64,000 bases of DNA, taken from contig QANZ01002004.1 in the NCBI GenBank assembly GCA_003254925.1, forward strand, positions 160,150 through 224,149. The letters run 5' to 3'. Below are positions 35,401-48,700 of this stretch, in pieces. Position 1 is the stretch's first letter. Each line of letters begins with the position of its first letter. Both the position numbers and the translations under genes were made by a program. Below the pieces are notes generated by a model. It had not been told where the DNA came from. It saw only the letters and a list, made by a program, of their open reading frames with translations, and searched no databases. The DNA comes from Chamaecrista fasciculata. Its lineage: Eukaryota > Streptophyta > Magnoliopsida > Fabales > Fabaceae.

Positions 35401-38400
35401 CACAAACATTTGATTCTTTGTATTTTTTTGAGATAAGCTTTGATTGCAAATCCAACCAATTCGTCTTGGCAGCAGAGAATGAAGGTATCATTTCCTCCTC
35501 CAAGGAGCGCCACAAACTTTCTCTAGTGTTAGCCTGAAAAGTTAATTATCAGCAACACTTAAAGCTGAAACTAGACCTACAAGTGCCTAAACAATTTGGG
35601 GTGCAGACACATATGAAGGTAACTCTCATGATACAAAGATTATAGCAAACACTACATGGAGAGAAACAAACAGACAGTATTTGTGTTTCCTTATAACACA
35701 TCAAGAGAAGCATAGTTTCAATTGTTAGTTGGTATTAGGTCTAAAAGTCATTAACAGAAACCTAACACTATTTCCTCTGAATTAGTTAGTTGATTCTGTG
35801 AATCACAAAAAGAAACTCCTAGAAAGGTATGAATTAGGAGTTGGATAAACTTGATTGAATAAGCTGTGGGTGGTCAGTTATACGTGATTACATGGCTATT
35901 TATGGGCAGTGTTGTCAAAGGCACTCGGCTCAGCGCCATAGGGACGGACTGATGTGAGGCACTATTTATACCCACCGCAGTTCAGCCAGGCACCATTAAG
36001 GTGAGTGCCTTTGGCATCTTTTTCCCTGGCAAGGCAAGTGCCTTTAGTGAAATCTGCATAGAAAAGTGAAAAAATGCAAACAAGTAGTAAACTTGATGCC
36101 TTAAAATAGGAAGCCCAACCCAATAATTAATTGATTAATATATATGATTTTGGTTATTAGTTATTTAGGTTGTCATTATTGAGGGTTTTGAGATATGACT
36201 CAAAAATGGTTTAATACTTTCGATGATTACAGTGACTTATGAGTTGATGATTATTATTTTAGAACTTAGAATAGTTAATTTATGTGTCAAATGTCGTTAA
36301 AAACTTACATCACTTTATTTTTGTTCATACAGCATATTTCTAGCATTTATTTTTTCTATTACAGTGCCTTATTTCACTCGGGCGTGTGCCATTCTATTGC
36401 CTCTTGCTTAAGGCAGCTTTGGAGCCTGGTGCCTTAAGGCTGGCTTTTGCCTCTAAGGCTTTCAATCTACTGGGCAAGTGGTCAGGTTTGGCTGGCTGGT
36501 CTATTTATAATTTCTTACGCATTGCAGCCTCTAACATTGTTGAATGCAGGTTTTGATTGGTTATGAATCATTTGATATGAAGAGAATTTTCCATGGCTAT
36601 TCAAGGGTAAGCCGATCACCAAATATCTAATATGCATTTTGCAGGTTAAATTGATCTTCATAAACTGAGTAGTGACGGGCCTTTCCAGGAAGGGGCAAAA
36701 AGATGACAGAAAAATGCATACTCCACATTAGATCATGCAAGATAACATGCCAACACAGTGGTACTATATAATATATATACAACATTATAATTACCAAAAA
36801 AGAAATATATATACAACATTATTCATAATAACCTTATCCAATCTTCTAGCAAAATATCAGTCTGCCAAACAGTATTCACGAACACAACAAAGGCTAATTA
36901 AATAGGTAAGAGTAAGGGATAACATTTTGATAGTTAGGACACAACAACTTCAGACCCAGAAATAAAAAGGGATTCAACTTACAGCAGAAAGTGATCCAAA
37001 AGTTCGGTGGTCTTCAAAGATGACCTTGAGTGAAGAAATATTGATAACAGGCAACTGAAGCTTTGATACCTCAAATGTCCGTCCTGTTTTCTATCATATA
37101 AAAGAAAAATTAAGTTTTAAATTAATCAGTTCTTGTCCAACTCGGCATCTAATCTGACATTCCAGAATCAACACAATCCACAAAACGTGAGTAAAATGAT
37201 GACACTAACACACAAACCATAGTATTATGCAATTCAAATTATCAATAGGAGGAGCCTGTTAAAATAAATCTGATTTTAAATTGTAATCCTCCAAATAAGC
37301 AAAAATTAAGAGAACAAACAAGCAAAATATACATCACTCTACAGGATAAGGAAACGAAATAGAGCCACTATCACCTGAACTATTTGAAGAAAGTCTCCCA
37401 GAAATAGCTCCTGCGTTGTCTTGGATTGGTGACCACAAGCCAAAATTTCCAGCATATGTTTAACAGCCACATCATACATATCAAGAGAAGCATACCACCT
37501 AGAAACAATCATCTTCATTAAAAAGGGCAAAAATTTTGCAGAAAGTAGGCTCCATGGTTTCTGATGAAATCCCACAAACTATTGCTAAATGACGTCTAAC
37601 TTACTGTCCTATATGAAAATGTACATGATCTTTTATATAACTCCATGTAGTTCCCTTAAAAACAGAAAGAACACTTCTGTATGTTCGAATAGCATGTTTG
37701 ATCTGTTCAAGACGAGGTAGGAAAGTTAGAAAGAATAACCCACACATCATAGAGATTAATATTACTGGATACCATTGTCATATAAATACCTGGTCACACT
37801 TGTTATATCGATCACCAGAAAGAACAAGATGAAATCCAAATTTACGTAACATAGAAGGTTTGGACAACAAGTAGCAGTAGGATGCTTGTTCAAGCATCAC
37901 AGCAGAATGTAGGATATCCTAACAAAAGAAAATTGTCAACCATAGAAGAGATAGTTCCCAACTCACTGTCATTATTAAAATTAAAATAAATGCACTACCT
38001 CACCACAAATACGAAAATAAACAGGTGCTGCCTCCTTATATTGATCTCGTGCTTTCAACATTTCTATCCACCATAGACCACATCGAGTGGCATTTTGTTG
38101 ACCGGATGATCCAAGTTTCTGGACATAATAAACTTATAAAGCAACAATACAAAGCCAAAGGAAAAAGGCAATAACAGAGAAACATCCAAAAAAACTCATT
38201 ATCTCATTAACGTTCATAATCCAAAGTAAACTATACATACTAAGTAAGTGGTAAAAGCATTTTCCATGCAATACTCAGCTTCCTTTCTGGATTGATCTGA
38301 CATAAAGTAAGTAAGTCCCATCATTTCCTGAAACAGCAAGGTATAAAACCAAAAGTGATGAATATAAATGTCATTCTAAAATCAAGTAGCACATAATAAT

Positions 38401-41400
38401 AGCATGGATCTTGAAAGAATGAAAAACAAAAGAACAGCAAACTGGCAATTAACTGCAAACATTTAAGAAAGCAACACAAGCACAAGAAATTCCATTTATC
38501 TTGCTCTTAGAAAATAAATCAGTAAGTAAATTTATTGTAACACCCTTCCACCATTTCCTAACCCAATAAATAATAATAACAATCTAATTCAAACCAGCGT
38601 AGCAAACCATACACAGTCACAAGACCTCCACTTGGAAATTTAAATTAATAGAGCATGAAACTACCTGTACAGCAGCATAGCGTTTCCAAGCTTTATCAAG
38701 CTTGTAATCTGTGGAAATTAGGCGGTAATTTGACAAGGCAAGTTCGTAATCTCTTAACATGAAAGCATAATCACCCAAAACTCGAATTTGGGATTCAATG
38801 GAGCTAAAGGTATACCTTTAACAATGAAAACAAAACTATATTAAAAAACAAGTGGGAAATGAGAAGCATCAAAATCTTAATAAGAGAAGTGTGTAGCATA
38901 CGTAGGACCATGGATAGAATCATCTTCTTTCCCTTTTCTCCACCATAAATTTTTTATTTGATTCCTAAAGCCTTTCCGCGTTGCAGAAACCTAAACAGCA
39001 ATGAGAACAGCAAAAAAAATAAAAGGCATAATTAAACCACAAGATCTATCCACACAAAAAAAAATGACAGGCAGAATACTGAATGTAAAATACTTGTTGA
39101 TTGAGCACACGAATCTTTTGCTCCATGTTTGGAATAATGTGCTTAGATGACAAATCTTGCATGAGCTCTTTGATCTGCAGGCCGTGCAAATGGGATAATA
39201 AAATTGGCATGTAATAAATCTAACAATTGTCAGCAATGGCAGAAGGCATGTACCTTATTGACATCATCGATGTCAAGAAAACAACCAAGATCTTGACTAG
39301 GAGAGACATTAGAGTTCTGTCACAAATTACATGAAACAATATTTCTATGAGCAAAAATACCAGACAAAACAGTAAACCAAAATTTATACGCGCCAACATC
39401 GAAACCAGAAACCTAAGTAACGAGAGAAGGAATATAGAAAAGGAGGAAAAGGTAACATTTAATTTAAATAACAAAACAAGTCCCCCACAGGGAAAGATGC
39501 CATACATGTAAAGCCCAAGGGTTCTCTTCATGTTTGATTGGAGCATCTGCTGAAGAATTAATGCAGAGCAATGCACAGTCACTAGTGCCAAATGTACTCC
39601 TCATATCACTCAGTATTTTAGTTGCTCTGTAGAAGGAAAAGAAAATTAGAGAATCCTGATGCTTCACTAGTGCCAAATGTACTCCTCATATCACTCAGCA
39701 TTTCCACAGAAATATCATGGTGTATGGAAAGTAAAAATATAAATTAGCAATAAGTAAGAAGGAAAGCTTTTCACGTTTGTATTTCTAATCTACTTTACTT
39801 TCATGTAAGAAAGGGAAACAAACAAAATATAACATGTAAGATAAAAGCTCATCAAAAGAATTTCTATATCTGCTACAGAGACTCCGTTAAAAGATGTTTT
39901 GGTATTACTGCATAGGAAAAACATACTTTGAACTAAATTCCCTAAAAATATTCTGGATGAACTAAATTTCAAAAATTCAGCTTGTAAAGATTTACTTATT
40001 GTTTGTTTTTTTTACTTCTGATATAGTAAATTACTTGTGTGGTAGTGTTATGCCATATTGTGCCTCCTTTGACATGAAAAATAAAATTACACTAGTTTGG
40101 CACCAACTTCGGACAAAAGATATAACTGTTAAGATATATATCCAGCAAAATTAGCAGAAAGAAAAAGAGGATGAATCAATGGCCAAGAAAAAAAAAAAGA
40201 GCTTCAAAAGCTCTTCTAAGTAAACACCCAAGAATGCTCCAATTCCTAAATAATTCATGTTTAAGCATGATAGGATTTCACTCTAAGCGATCCATGCTAA
40301 AATCAGAACCCAGACATCCCATCCGAACTCACATGTCATAACAAAGAGTGATCACACCCACTAGATACTAATTTCAAACATTTTTCTTCTGAGATGGAGG
40401 AAGGTCTAAAAAGTAACTACAACCACTAAACCACTACATGTCTCTAGGAATACCAAGCTAACAATAACAGTATAATACATATACCTGTCTGCAGGACCAT
40501 CTTGATTATCATGAACTAATAAATAATGCTTCAATATCTTTGGATCCATCGCACCATCATTAAGAAGGGAAGGCAGTTTGTTGGTGTTAAACAGATCAAC
40601 AAATCTATTAATTGGTTGTTCATCCTTAGAAGAAACAGCCAAAAGACCTACAAGTTATTTAAAAGGCAATGAGCACAATCAACAAAAATGCTTAGAATAA
40701 GGAAATTTCCATGCATATCTATTACGAGTATAAAAACTACAATATTTATCAAGACCATTATAGAAGAATATAAGAATTCTGATTAGTTCCAAAACCTTAC
40801 ATGCCACTGGATGATCAAAAGCTTCATGGTCTGAAAAGGAGACTACACGCACGAGTTCTTTATTAAAAAACTGAAGCCAGGATGGTGTATTTCCAGACTC
40901 AGAACCTATAAAAGTAATCATTAGTCAACCCAATCTAAGAAAACTAAGAATCTTAAATACCTAAAGAAATAAATATTCTAAAATCTCAAAATATAAAACA
41001 TGTACATCAATCAAATTTGACACGGTATAGCTAACTTTAAATTAGCAGCAGCATCACGAAACAGGACAAATTATGACTGAACACAAATTTTATACAGTGA
41101 ATATCACTTACTCTCGAGTATATGATTAATTTCAGGTGCATCCATACTCAATTCAGAAAACTCTTTCTCCCCTGCCTCTGTGATAACTTGCTTCAATCGC
41201 TCTTTAGCTACCTAGTTAAAAGTGTGGATGCATAAATAGAACCAGATAATAAATTCCGAATGTAAAATATATTTATACACTATATTTAATTGTGTAGCAC
41301 CCATTTTCTTTTTTGGTTGGAAAAAAAATGACACCTACAGAGTGAAATAAAACAGAATTCCCTACTTTTTTCAGTTTCCCACAACAAAATACTGCTCAAG

Positions 41401-41952
41401 GTTGACTTAAAACGAAAGAGCAATAAACAAGTTCAGATTGCAGATTTTTTTAGTTTTTGTTGGTTATGGTGTTCCATTGGGGTGAACTTGAATTTCAGCC
41501 AATTTATTGTCAAATTATATGCCCAATGTAAATCCAGAGGAGAATCCCGTCTAATTTTCAAACAAGCAATATCCGTGTCAAATATCAAGGAAATGACACA
41601 GTCGACAATTACCTCCAAATCTGGCTTCCTGACATCCGAAGCATAAAATAACCGCAACTTAAATTTTTGAAGCCTGTAGGGCTGGTCACTAGCTGTCCTT
41701 ACTGGCACTACAACATGAAAGCCGAACATACTTGTCATAAGGCTTAAGATCAAGCAGGAAAACGCGGGCATTGCAAGAAGTTGAAGGGTTACCGTCTATA
41801 TTATGAAAAGATGCGAATGGTGTGAGCATCTGAAGGAAGCTGAGGCCATTCTTGAGGCAGGCCTCTTCGACAAGTGGAGTAGAAAGGACCATCACAACCG
41901 GAGTGATCTCGTCGAGTAACATTTGGCCAAGCGGCGTCTTCGCCGGATCCAT
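29422..41952 (-). CDS. TRS85: TRAPP III complex subunit TRS85 / TRAPPC8
   Basis: Twenty-eight exons give 1293 aa, phases closing throughout: 41793-41952, 41613-41707, 41112-41211, 40801-40905, 40485-40647, 39506-39626, 39254-39316, 39094-39174, 38902-38990, 38665-38815, 38241-38327, 37999-38118, 37790-37918, 37605-37702, 37375-37498, 36983-37090, 35392-35533, 34976-35086, 34771-34834, 34612-34687, 33725-33910, 33505-33615, 33034-33198, 32789-32947, 32397-32630, 31091-31264, 30092-30210, 29422-29968. The start MDPAKTPLGQMLLDEITPVV and blocks such as FNKELVRVVSFSDHEAFDHP match recalled plant TRS85. The protein is soluble, part of the TRAPP III tethering complex that acts as Rab exchange factor in Golgi/TGN traffic and autophagy. 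The C-terminal half is beta-rich, as in TRAPPC8. One intron (after exon 27) uses a GC donor. Little expression control can be read from the sequence. Confidence 0.95.
29969..30091 (-). other. GC-AG intron of TRS85
   Basis: Exon 27 ends CACTGCAG and the intron begins GCAAGT, the extended consensus for the rare GC donor. It ends at TTGATAG before exon 28. Reading phase 2 is kept and the protein reads HHACHC-S-TAST, as in recalled homologues. No GT donor nearby gives the same product. Confidence 0.85.
32758..32779. repeat. (TA)n microsatellite in a TRS85 intron
   Basis: About 11 TA units lie just downstream, in transcript order, of the donor of exon 24. A similar tract lies at 30398-30420 in the intron between exons 26 and 27. 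Confidence 0.75.
35910..36480. mobile_element. Transposon relic in a TRS85 intron (hAT-like MITE)
   Basis: The left end reads CAGTGTTGTCAAAGGCACTCGG and the right part contains GCCTTAAGG, GCCTCTAAGGC and TTTCAATCTACTG, a degenerate mirror of the left end. The body alternates GGCAC and GTGCC words (for example 'aaggtgagtgcctttggc'). Such CAGTGTTGTCAAAGGC termini are familiar from plant hAT-type MITEs. No target-site duplication was recognised, so limits are approximate. It lies in the intron between exons 16 and 17. Confidence 0.45.
39579..39703 (-). repeat. Partial duplication of TRS85 exon 6 in the adjoining intron
   Basis: A 40-bp segment of exon 6 (39579-39618) is repeated at 39664-39703 with one mismatch. 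The second copy lies upstream of exon 6 in transcript order, inside the intron. Read in frame it would give LSDMRSTFGTS, the same residues as the exon. It lacks the rest of the exon and its own clear acceptor, so it is probably non-coding. Confidence 0.85.
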
Positions 41953-43840
41953 GATCTTCGAGTTTCTCCGGCAGTTCGCAGTTCGCCTTCAAATTGAAAC
42001 GATAGTCGCCTCACTCGCTGAGGCAGATTTGAGGAATTGATATTCCCAGGAATTTTGGCCACTCTCAGAGATCCGATCTCTACCGTCAATAGATGATGAC
42101 GGAACGGCTTTACTCAACGACGTCGTCCTCCTCTTTGGTTCGTGACTTTCTTGTCTTAGCCTACAAGTTTCGCTCCATTTATTTATGAATTTTTTTTCTT
42201 TCTAAAATATTTTTGAAGAAAATTATGTTCATTTTAACTTATTATTATTTATCTATATTTTAAAATTGGAAATTAGACAATATCAATATTTAAGAAATTC
42301 AGATATATGTATAATTTTGGCCAAAAAAAAAAAGATATATGTATAATTATTCGATTCGATATTCGATTAAGGTATAAATGCATGGTTTTTTTATTCAAAC
42401 AAAAAAATCTTACAAATATGTAACTAGTACAAGTTGGTTGTTTTGAATTTTGATTTAAAACATATATAATTGAATATACAGTATTTCATGTTTTTCTCTC
42501 CAAACGTATGCCATTAACAATATGATCAATACATTATCTTAAAATTTATTGTTGGTATAATTACATATTTGTAAATTCTTAATCTCTTCATCATATTTAG
42601 ACCGAAGCTTATCCATAGTATAAGTTGATGCAGCTTTTTATGAAAATAAAAGTTTTCATATTTTTTTAACAAATTATTTTATTTAGGTCAAAATGTAATT
42701 TTGTCATTTAAGTTTATCAAAAGTTTAACTCAACAACTGAATTGGTCATATATCTCTCATTTCAAGATTAAATATGGCAAATGTTGAGCTACATATTTGC
42801 TTTGATGAGTATCTTCTTTGTTTAATTGGAGCCGTCAGCGAATAAGTTCAATTTTGGTTCCGAAAGTGGACTGTTAGTTTCATAGTCAAACGAATAAGTT
42901 CAAATTTGATTGTGATAAGCTCAAAACTACAGGTTTTCTTGATAAATCATTTTCACTGTTTAGTTGAAATCGTCAGCAAATAAAGTTAAATTAGGCATAG
43001 AAGTGATTATGGAATGAAAAAAGTGAAAAATCACTTTCGAGTTCGAGTTGACTTCATTTGTTGAAGGTCCCAACTAGGCTAAAAAAGAATTTGTCATGAA
43101 TAATTTTTAGCTTTGAACTTATTGCAATTAGACTTAAAATAAGATAAATATAACTAAATGTATTCATTTAATTGTCAAACGAGCGGCCCACTTTCAAAAC
43201 TCATTTTGAACTTGTTTGTTGATCGTCCTAATTGGACAAAGAAATGACTCGTCAAAAACATATAATTAGGGATTTATTGCATTCGAACTTAAAACAAGAG
43301 AGACATATACTGTTATTGAGATCAATGAGTAAAAATTTTGAAAAACTTAAATGAGACTTTGTGTGTTTTCTGTCTTATTTCTGAACCCGCTTTGATTGGG
43401 CTTTTATTTATTGAAGTATCATTTTAGACACAAAAAAAAATTATTGAAGAAGATAAGTTATTGCTTGAAGTTGAAACATATTTGACAAGGTTCTGAACTT
43501 CTGAATATTTAAGTGCAATATCTATCAATTAATTAAAACTATAAAACAAGGAGTTACAAATATGTTTGTCAAAAATGAATTCAATCAGATTACAGATAAT
43601 TGATCAATTGTTGAAGATGACAAAACACATGAGTATCGAAAAATGCTCAAAAAAATAATTAAATTTTTGTAATAATACTTGCCTTTCTTTTTTTTTTTGG
43701 TAAAATAATACTCGCCTTTTAAACCTCCAAAATTCAATCTCTATTTTGGTAAAATAGTAATTTTGCACACTCTCATTTATTATACTTATAATTTTCTCTC
43801 TCTATCTATCATTTTTCATTATTTTTTTTCTCTTTTCCAC
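41953..43840. other. Spacer upstream of TRS85
   Basis: The TRS85 promoter should lie within the first few hundred bases. The rest is AT-rich with no recognised gene. Repeated 'tgtttgttga..cgtc' and 'aataagttcaa' words at 42830-43270 suggest old repeats without clear limits. Confidence 0.45.
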
Positions 43841-44030
43841 TCAGACACATCTCTCTCTCCCTCACACACACACACAAACACACGTACACCTCACTCCCTC
43901 TTTCACACACTCTCTTATATATATATACTCTCACTCTCTCTCTCTCACACACACACACACAAACACACGTACACCTCACTCCCTCTTTCACACACTCTCT
44001 TATATATATATATATAATATAATTTATATT
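43841..44030. repeat. Tandemly duplicated CT/CA/TA-rich simple-sequence block
   Basis: A unit of (CA)n, CGTACACCTCACTCCCTC, TTTCACACACTCTCTTATAT and (TA)n occurs twice in a row, at about 43865-43926 and 43946-44016, joined by (CT)n. The long open frames across it on both strands are by-products of the repeat. Confidence 0.85.
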
Positions 44031-44330
44031 AATTTAATTAAACAAAAAAATTGCAATATTATTATTTTTTTGGTTGCAATATTCCTTTATTTATTTTGAG
44101 TAAAATATACAATTGAACCCCTAAAATAAATTTTAAGTTACAATCTTCTTCCATTCTCTTTAATGCATTTTTTTTTTTAAAAAAAGAAAAAAATTAACTA
44201 TCTTCACTTTTATAGGTATTTTAGTCCTCAAACTATGAGCTCAATTTCCTTGGCTTTTAAAATTATTTTTTGTTTAGTTTTTTTCTCAAACTATTCAATT
44301 AGTTTCTCAAAATATAGGGTTAAAAGGTCA

Positions 44331-44645
44331 ATTTGGTCCTAAATGTATGCCCTAATGTTCATTTTGGTTCATTATGTTTCAAAATATTCAAATTGCTCCT
44401 AAATGTTTGCAAAATATTTCATTTTGGTCCCAAGTATTAAATATGGCTTGTTTCAAGTTCAAACATGATGAGTTTAGAGCTACGTATTGTTCCCGAAGAG
44501 TACCTCCATATATTCTAGTTGAAACATTTTACCAATATTTATGACCAAAATGAATAATTTTGCCAACATTTATGACCAATTTGAACTTTTTGAAACATGA
44601 TGGACCAAAATGAATATTAGGGCATACATTTAGGACCAAAATGAA
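44331..44645. mobile_element. Foldback DNA element
   Basis: GGTCAATTTGGTCCTAAATG and TATGCCCTAATGTTCATTTTGG at the left return as complements at the right (44590-44645), and inverted similarity continues inward to about 44430 and 44550. No transposase and no clear target-site duplication were found. The 'ggaccaaaatgaa' words resemble those in the other MITEs of this window. Confidence 0.6.
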
Positions 44646-45700
44646 CATTTGACCAAACATTTTAGTGTTGTTTTGTTATTTACATTCTGGTCCTCAAACT
44701 ATTCTTTGTTATTTTTTTGTCATTGAATTTCATAAATAGACTCGATTATTGATGACCAAGATTTTTTACAGCCCCGAGTTATCATTTAAACATGTTAGAG
44801 ATTGATTAATTGGACCGGTACAAATTTATGGACCAAATTGTAATCTTAAAATAATTTTATTATTATTTTCATTTTGGTCCATCATCTCATCCAATGAGAT
44901 TAACCTAAACCCTTTATCCAAAAATATCTCATCCTTACACTTTTTAATATCATCTCATCTCAATACTATTCCACTCAAACCACAACCAAACACATATCAT
45001 CTCATCTCATTATCTCCATCTCATTTCATTATTTCTTACCATTTATACCCCTATACAAAATAAAAAAAATCCATAAACCTATTTCAACCGACCACAACCA
45101 TTACATACCCTTTTTATATAATTTCACACCCTATTTAACATCATTTTCTCTAAAATCACCCAAACACCAATACATCATCTCATCTCATCTCAATCACTTG
45201 GTTGAGCTTGGATTAAAATACAATTGCTCCCAAAATGCCCTAAAACATACAATAGAGAGGTAAGAAAAAAATAACTATAACGAGGTCAAACAAGTGTGTT
45301 AAAATTTAAAACTGAATAACCCAACGATATTAAAATTTACAAAGTAAATAAGAAGGTTGAAATATTTTACACCAAACAACTAGTTATGTTCTGGCCCAAA
45401 AAAAAAAAAAAAAACTAATTANAAAAAAAAAAAAAACTAATTATGTTTTTTAGTCTTTTTTTTTTCCTCTCTGGTCTCAAGTTCAACCTTCGTATCATCA
45501 TATGGCCTTCCTGAAAGCCTTGTAAAAGCCCAAGTGGCCGTTACACTTGTTACTCACCAATGGCCAGAGTGTAATGCACTAGTGCTAGTGTGCCATAAAT
45601 GTCTGCCTGCTTTACATTCAGGTGCTCCTATTACAACTTCGCAAAATACCTGGAGGCTTCAAAAATTTTCCCGGGTAGGTCTCGGATCTCCACATCCGTC
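44646..45700. other. Spacer and DExH1 upstream region
   Basis: At 44880-45200 there is a stretch rich in CATCTCATCTCA and 'aaccaaacac' words that may be a transposon relic. Poly-A runs at about 45397-45440 flank the N at 45422. The DExH1 promoter and leader lie at about 45450-45700. Confidence 0.4.
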
Positions 45701-48700
45701 ATGTCTTACCGCCCAAATTTCCAAGGAGGTCGCAGGGGTGGCGCAACATCTTCCGGCCGTGGCGGCGGAGGCGGTGGTCGCCGTGGAGGTGGTCGAGGTG
45801 GTGGGCGCGGAGGAGGCCAAAGATGGTGGGACCCTGCATGGCGAGCCGAGCGCCTGAGACAAATACAGAGCGAGGTAAATTGCACGGAACAAATCATGCT
45901 CCCATGGGAATTATTTTGCGGCTGAACTAATAATCTTAAGAAAGATTGGGGGCGATGTCTTCGTTTTTTTTTTGGGGTTCCTTATTGGTTGTTTCTAAGC
46001 ATGTTTGAGTGAAAAAGCGATTGAGTTACCAAGTTTGGATTAGCACTTTGGTTTGTAAAACTTGAAGTTCAGAGTTTCTGCTGGTCTCTCTCTGAAGACT
46101 CAGGCTTGTTAAATAATTCATAGTAGTGCTAGTTCAACGCTGTTATAATAAATATCTTCCAGGGGTTTACAGATATCTCTCTGTTTTGTTAATCGGGGCT
46201 TTAAATTGTTTGCGAGATGCAGAAGGAAGTCCTCGATGAGAACGAGTGGTGGGACAAGATGGAGAAGATGAAAGGAGGAGGAGAGCAGGAGATGATCATT
46301 AAGCGTAATTACAGTCGTCAAGACCAGCAAACCCTAGCTGACATGGCTTATGATCTTGGCCTTTACTTGTAAGTCCATTTCATACTCTCCAAGTTTTATC
46401 GTTCCACTAAAAATTGAAGTGGGACTGCACTGCTAAAGTGAACATTTTATCATGTTTCTCCAAATGAAACTTATTTGTGTTGCTCATGTTACTGGGGGTT
46501 CTCAGCCAACAATAATTAAATAATGCTGTCCGTTGTCTGTTATTCTTTTATTCTCGACCCCTATCTCTAATTCGGCCTGACCACAATGTTTGGTTCTACT
46601 TCTACCCTCGCTGTTATGTTAATGCTGTTTCGTGGACATATGTGTTCTGCGCCAGCCATCTCTTGTTGTCATCTTGGATTAGGGGATATCGAGTTGTGTG
46701 GAATAACTTGCCAGTTGCCAAATGCTTTGTTGTGATTAATTTTGTTGGGATATCTGTATCTGGAATACTTTGTGATATATATTCAGCAGAAGTTGTCTTC
46801 TGATTGTGAGAATTTAAAGTTGATTTTTTAATTTATTATGTCTGACATTTCTGTCACCTGATTTTGTACTTGGGCAAAGAAAGCCATGCTTATAGCAAGG
46901 GGAAAGCTCTTGTCGTTAGCAAAGTTCCATTGCCTGATTATCGTGCAGATCTTGATGATCGTCATGGATCTACTCAGAAGGAGGTGCAGTACATCACTAA
47001 TTATATGCCTAACCCCTTTTTTGTTTGCTTGCAAAATTTTGATGATGCATTGACAATTCTGAGCTTCCTGCAGATTAGAATGCCCTCAGACATTGAGAGG
47101 AGGGTAGGATCTCTTTTGAACAACACACAGTCCTTGGGGACAGCACCAGTTAACATACCTCCCACAACAACCAATGATAGGCTTAAACAATCAACAACTG
47201 CTACAAAATCTTTCTCTGCCCAGCAGACTGATTCTTCCAAGGAGAAACTTAGTGTTGAACTCAAAGAAAGGCAAGACAAACTGCAGGTATATTGCTTTTG
47301 TTTGACATATAAATGTCAATGTAATATCATTTGTTTTTACATTAATTGTGCAAAGTACTTTACTTCCCTCGTTTGTCCTTTCTAATTAGAATTGAATATT
47401 GTTTATTCATGTTCAGGAAGGTGATAGTTTGAAGGCTATGAAGTCATTTCGGGAAAAACTTCCTGCATTTAAAATGAAGTCTGAGTTTCTAAAAGCTGTT
47501 CAGGAAAATCAGGTGGGTAATTTTTCTCTCTATAGCGTGATATAAATGCCTTATTTTGTATACTATAGTTGATAGTCGATAGTTGATTCACTAGCCTAGT
47601 GTGTGTAGCCTGGACTTCTATTCTGTATTAGACATTAGATGTTTGGGAGAGATAAGGGAGTTCTAAATTTTCAATTAACTTTGGCTTCTGATTTTTAGGT
47701 ATGTGAGAAGATATATAAATATCTATTACTCCTGGTTCAATATTGTTGATTTTTAGTAAAATATAAAATATAGAATGAGAGAGTAGGATGTGAGAAACAC
47801 TTTTCTTGATTGTTTTTTATTTCTGAATGTCATAGGGTATTTATACAAGAGAACATAGTCTATTCTAGGAAATACAATTAATATAATTGATTCTCAAATC
47901 TCTAATATTTAGGCTAATCTCAAGGGTCAACACTTTAATGCAGATTGATTTACATAATCAAATCTGATTCTTAAGTCAATATATTTAATATATGCAGATC
48001 CGTATATTATTAAGAACAGAGTTACAGCTGCTGATTGAATAAAATTTCAATATGATGCATGGTTTGATAGGGTTTTATTCAGAGTTTTGGTTATTATTAT
48101 CCCTTGATTATCACCATTTGCAGTAGTCTTAAGATTATTAGTTATGACTGGACATCTTTCCATGTTTGCTTATGATTTTTAAATTTGATCAAGTCATTCT
48201 AAGGGTCTCAATTTTGTAGTGTATGTTCCATATCACAAAGTAAATTTTGGCTTGCATGAAGTACAGGTATTAGTAGTTTCAGGAGAGACAGGTTGTGGCA
48301 AAACAACACAGCTGCCGCAATTCATTCTCGAAGAGGAGATATCATGTTTACGTGGAGCTAATTGCAACATAATTTGCACTCAACCTCGTCGCATATCTGC
48401 AATTTCTGTTGCAGCCCGAATATCAGCTGAAAGGGGGGAGAGTCTTGGTGAAACAATTGGTTACCAAATTCGTCTTGAAGCAAAACGTTCTGATCAAACA
48501 CGCCTCTTGTTTTGCACCACTGGTGTATTACTTCGTCGGCTGGTAATTTACAATTCTACTACAGCTGAAAACTTCCTGCTTTTTATGCTCTCAATTCATG
48601 TTTAATTGTTATAGCTTTATCTTGTCCTGAACTTTTTGTAACTCCCATATGCATGATTTCTTCAAATTTTTCCTTGGAAAACATTAGATATTGTCACTTC

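Noticed and set aside
43763..44017. Open frames on both strands across the CT/CA block
   Set aside because: They are produced by the simple-sequence duplication and have no family resemblance.
44880..45200. CATCTCATCTCA-rich stretch as a distinct element
   Set aside because: No inverted ends or duplication could be defined, so it is only mentioned within the spacer.
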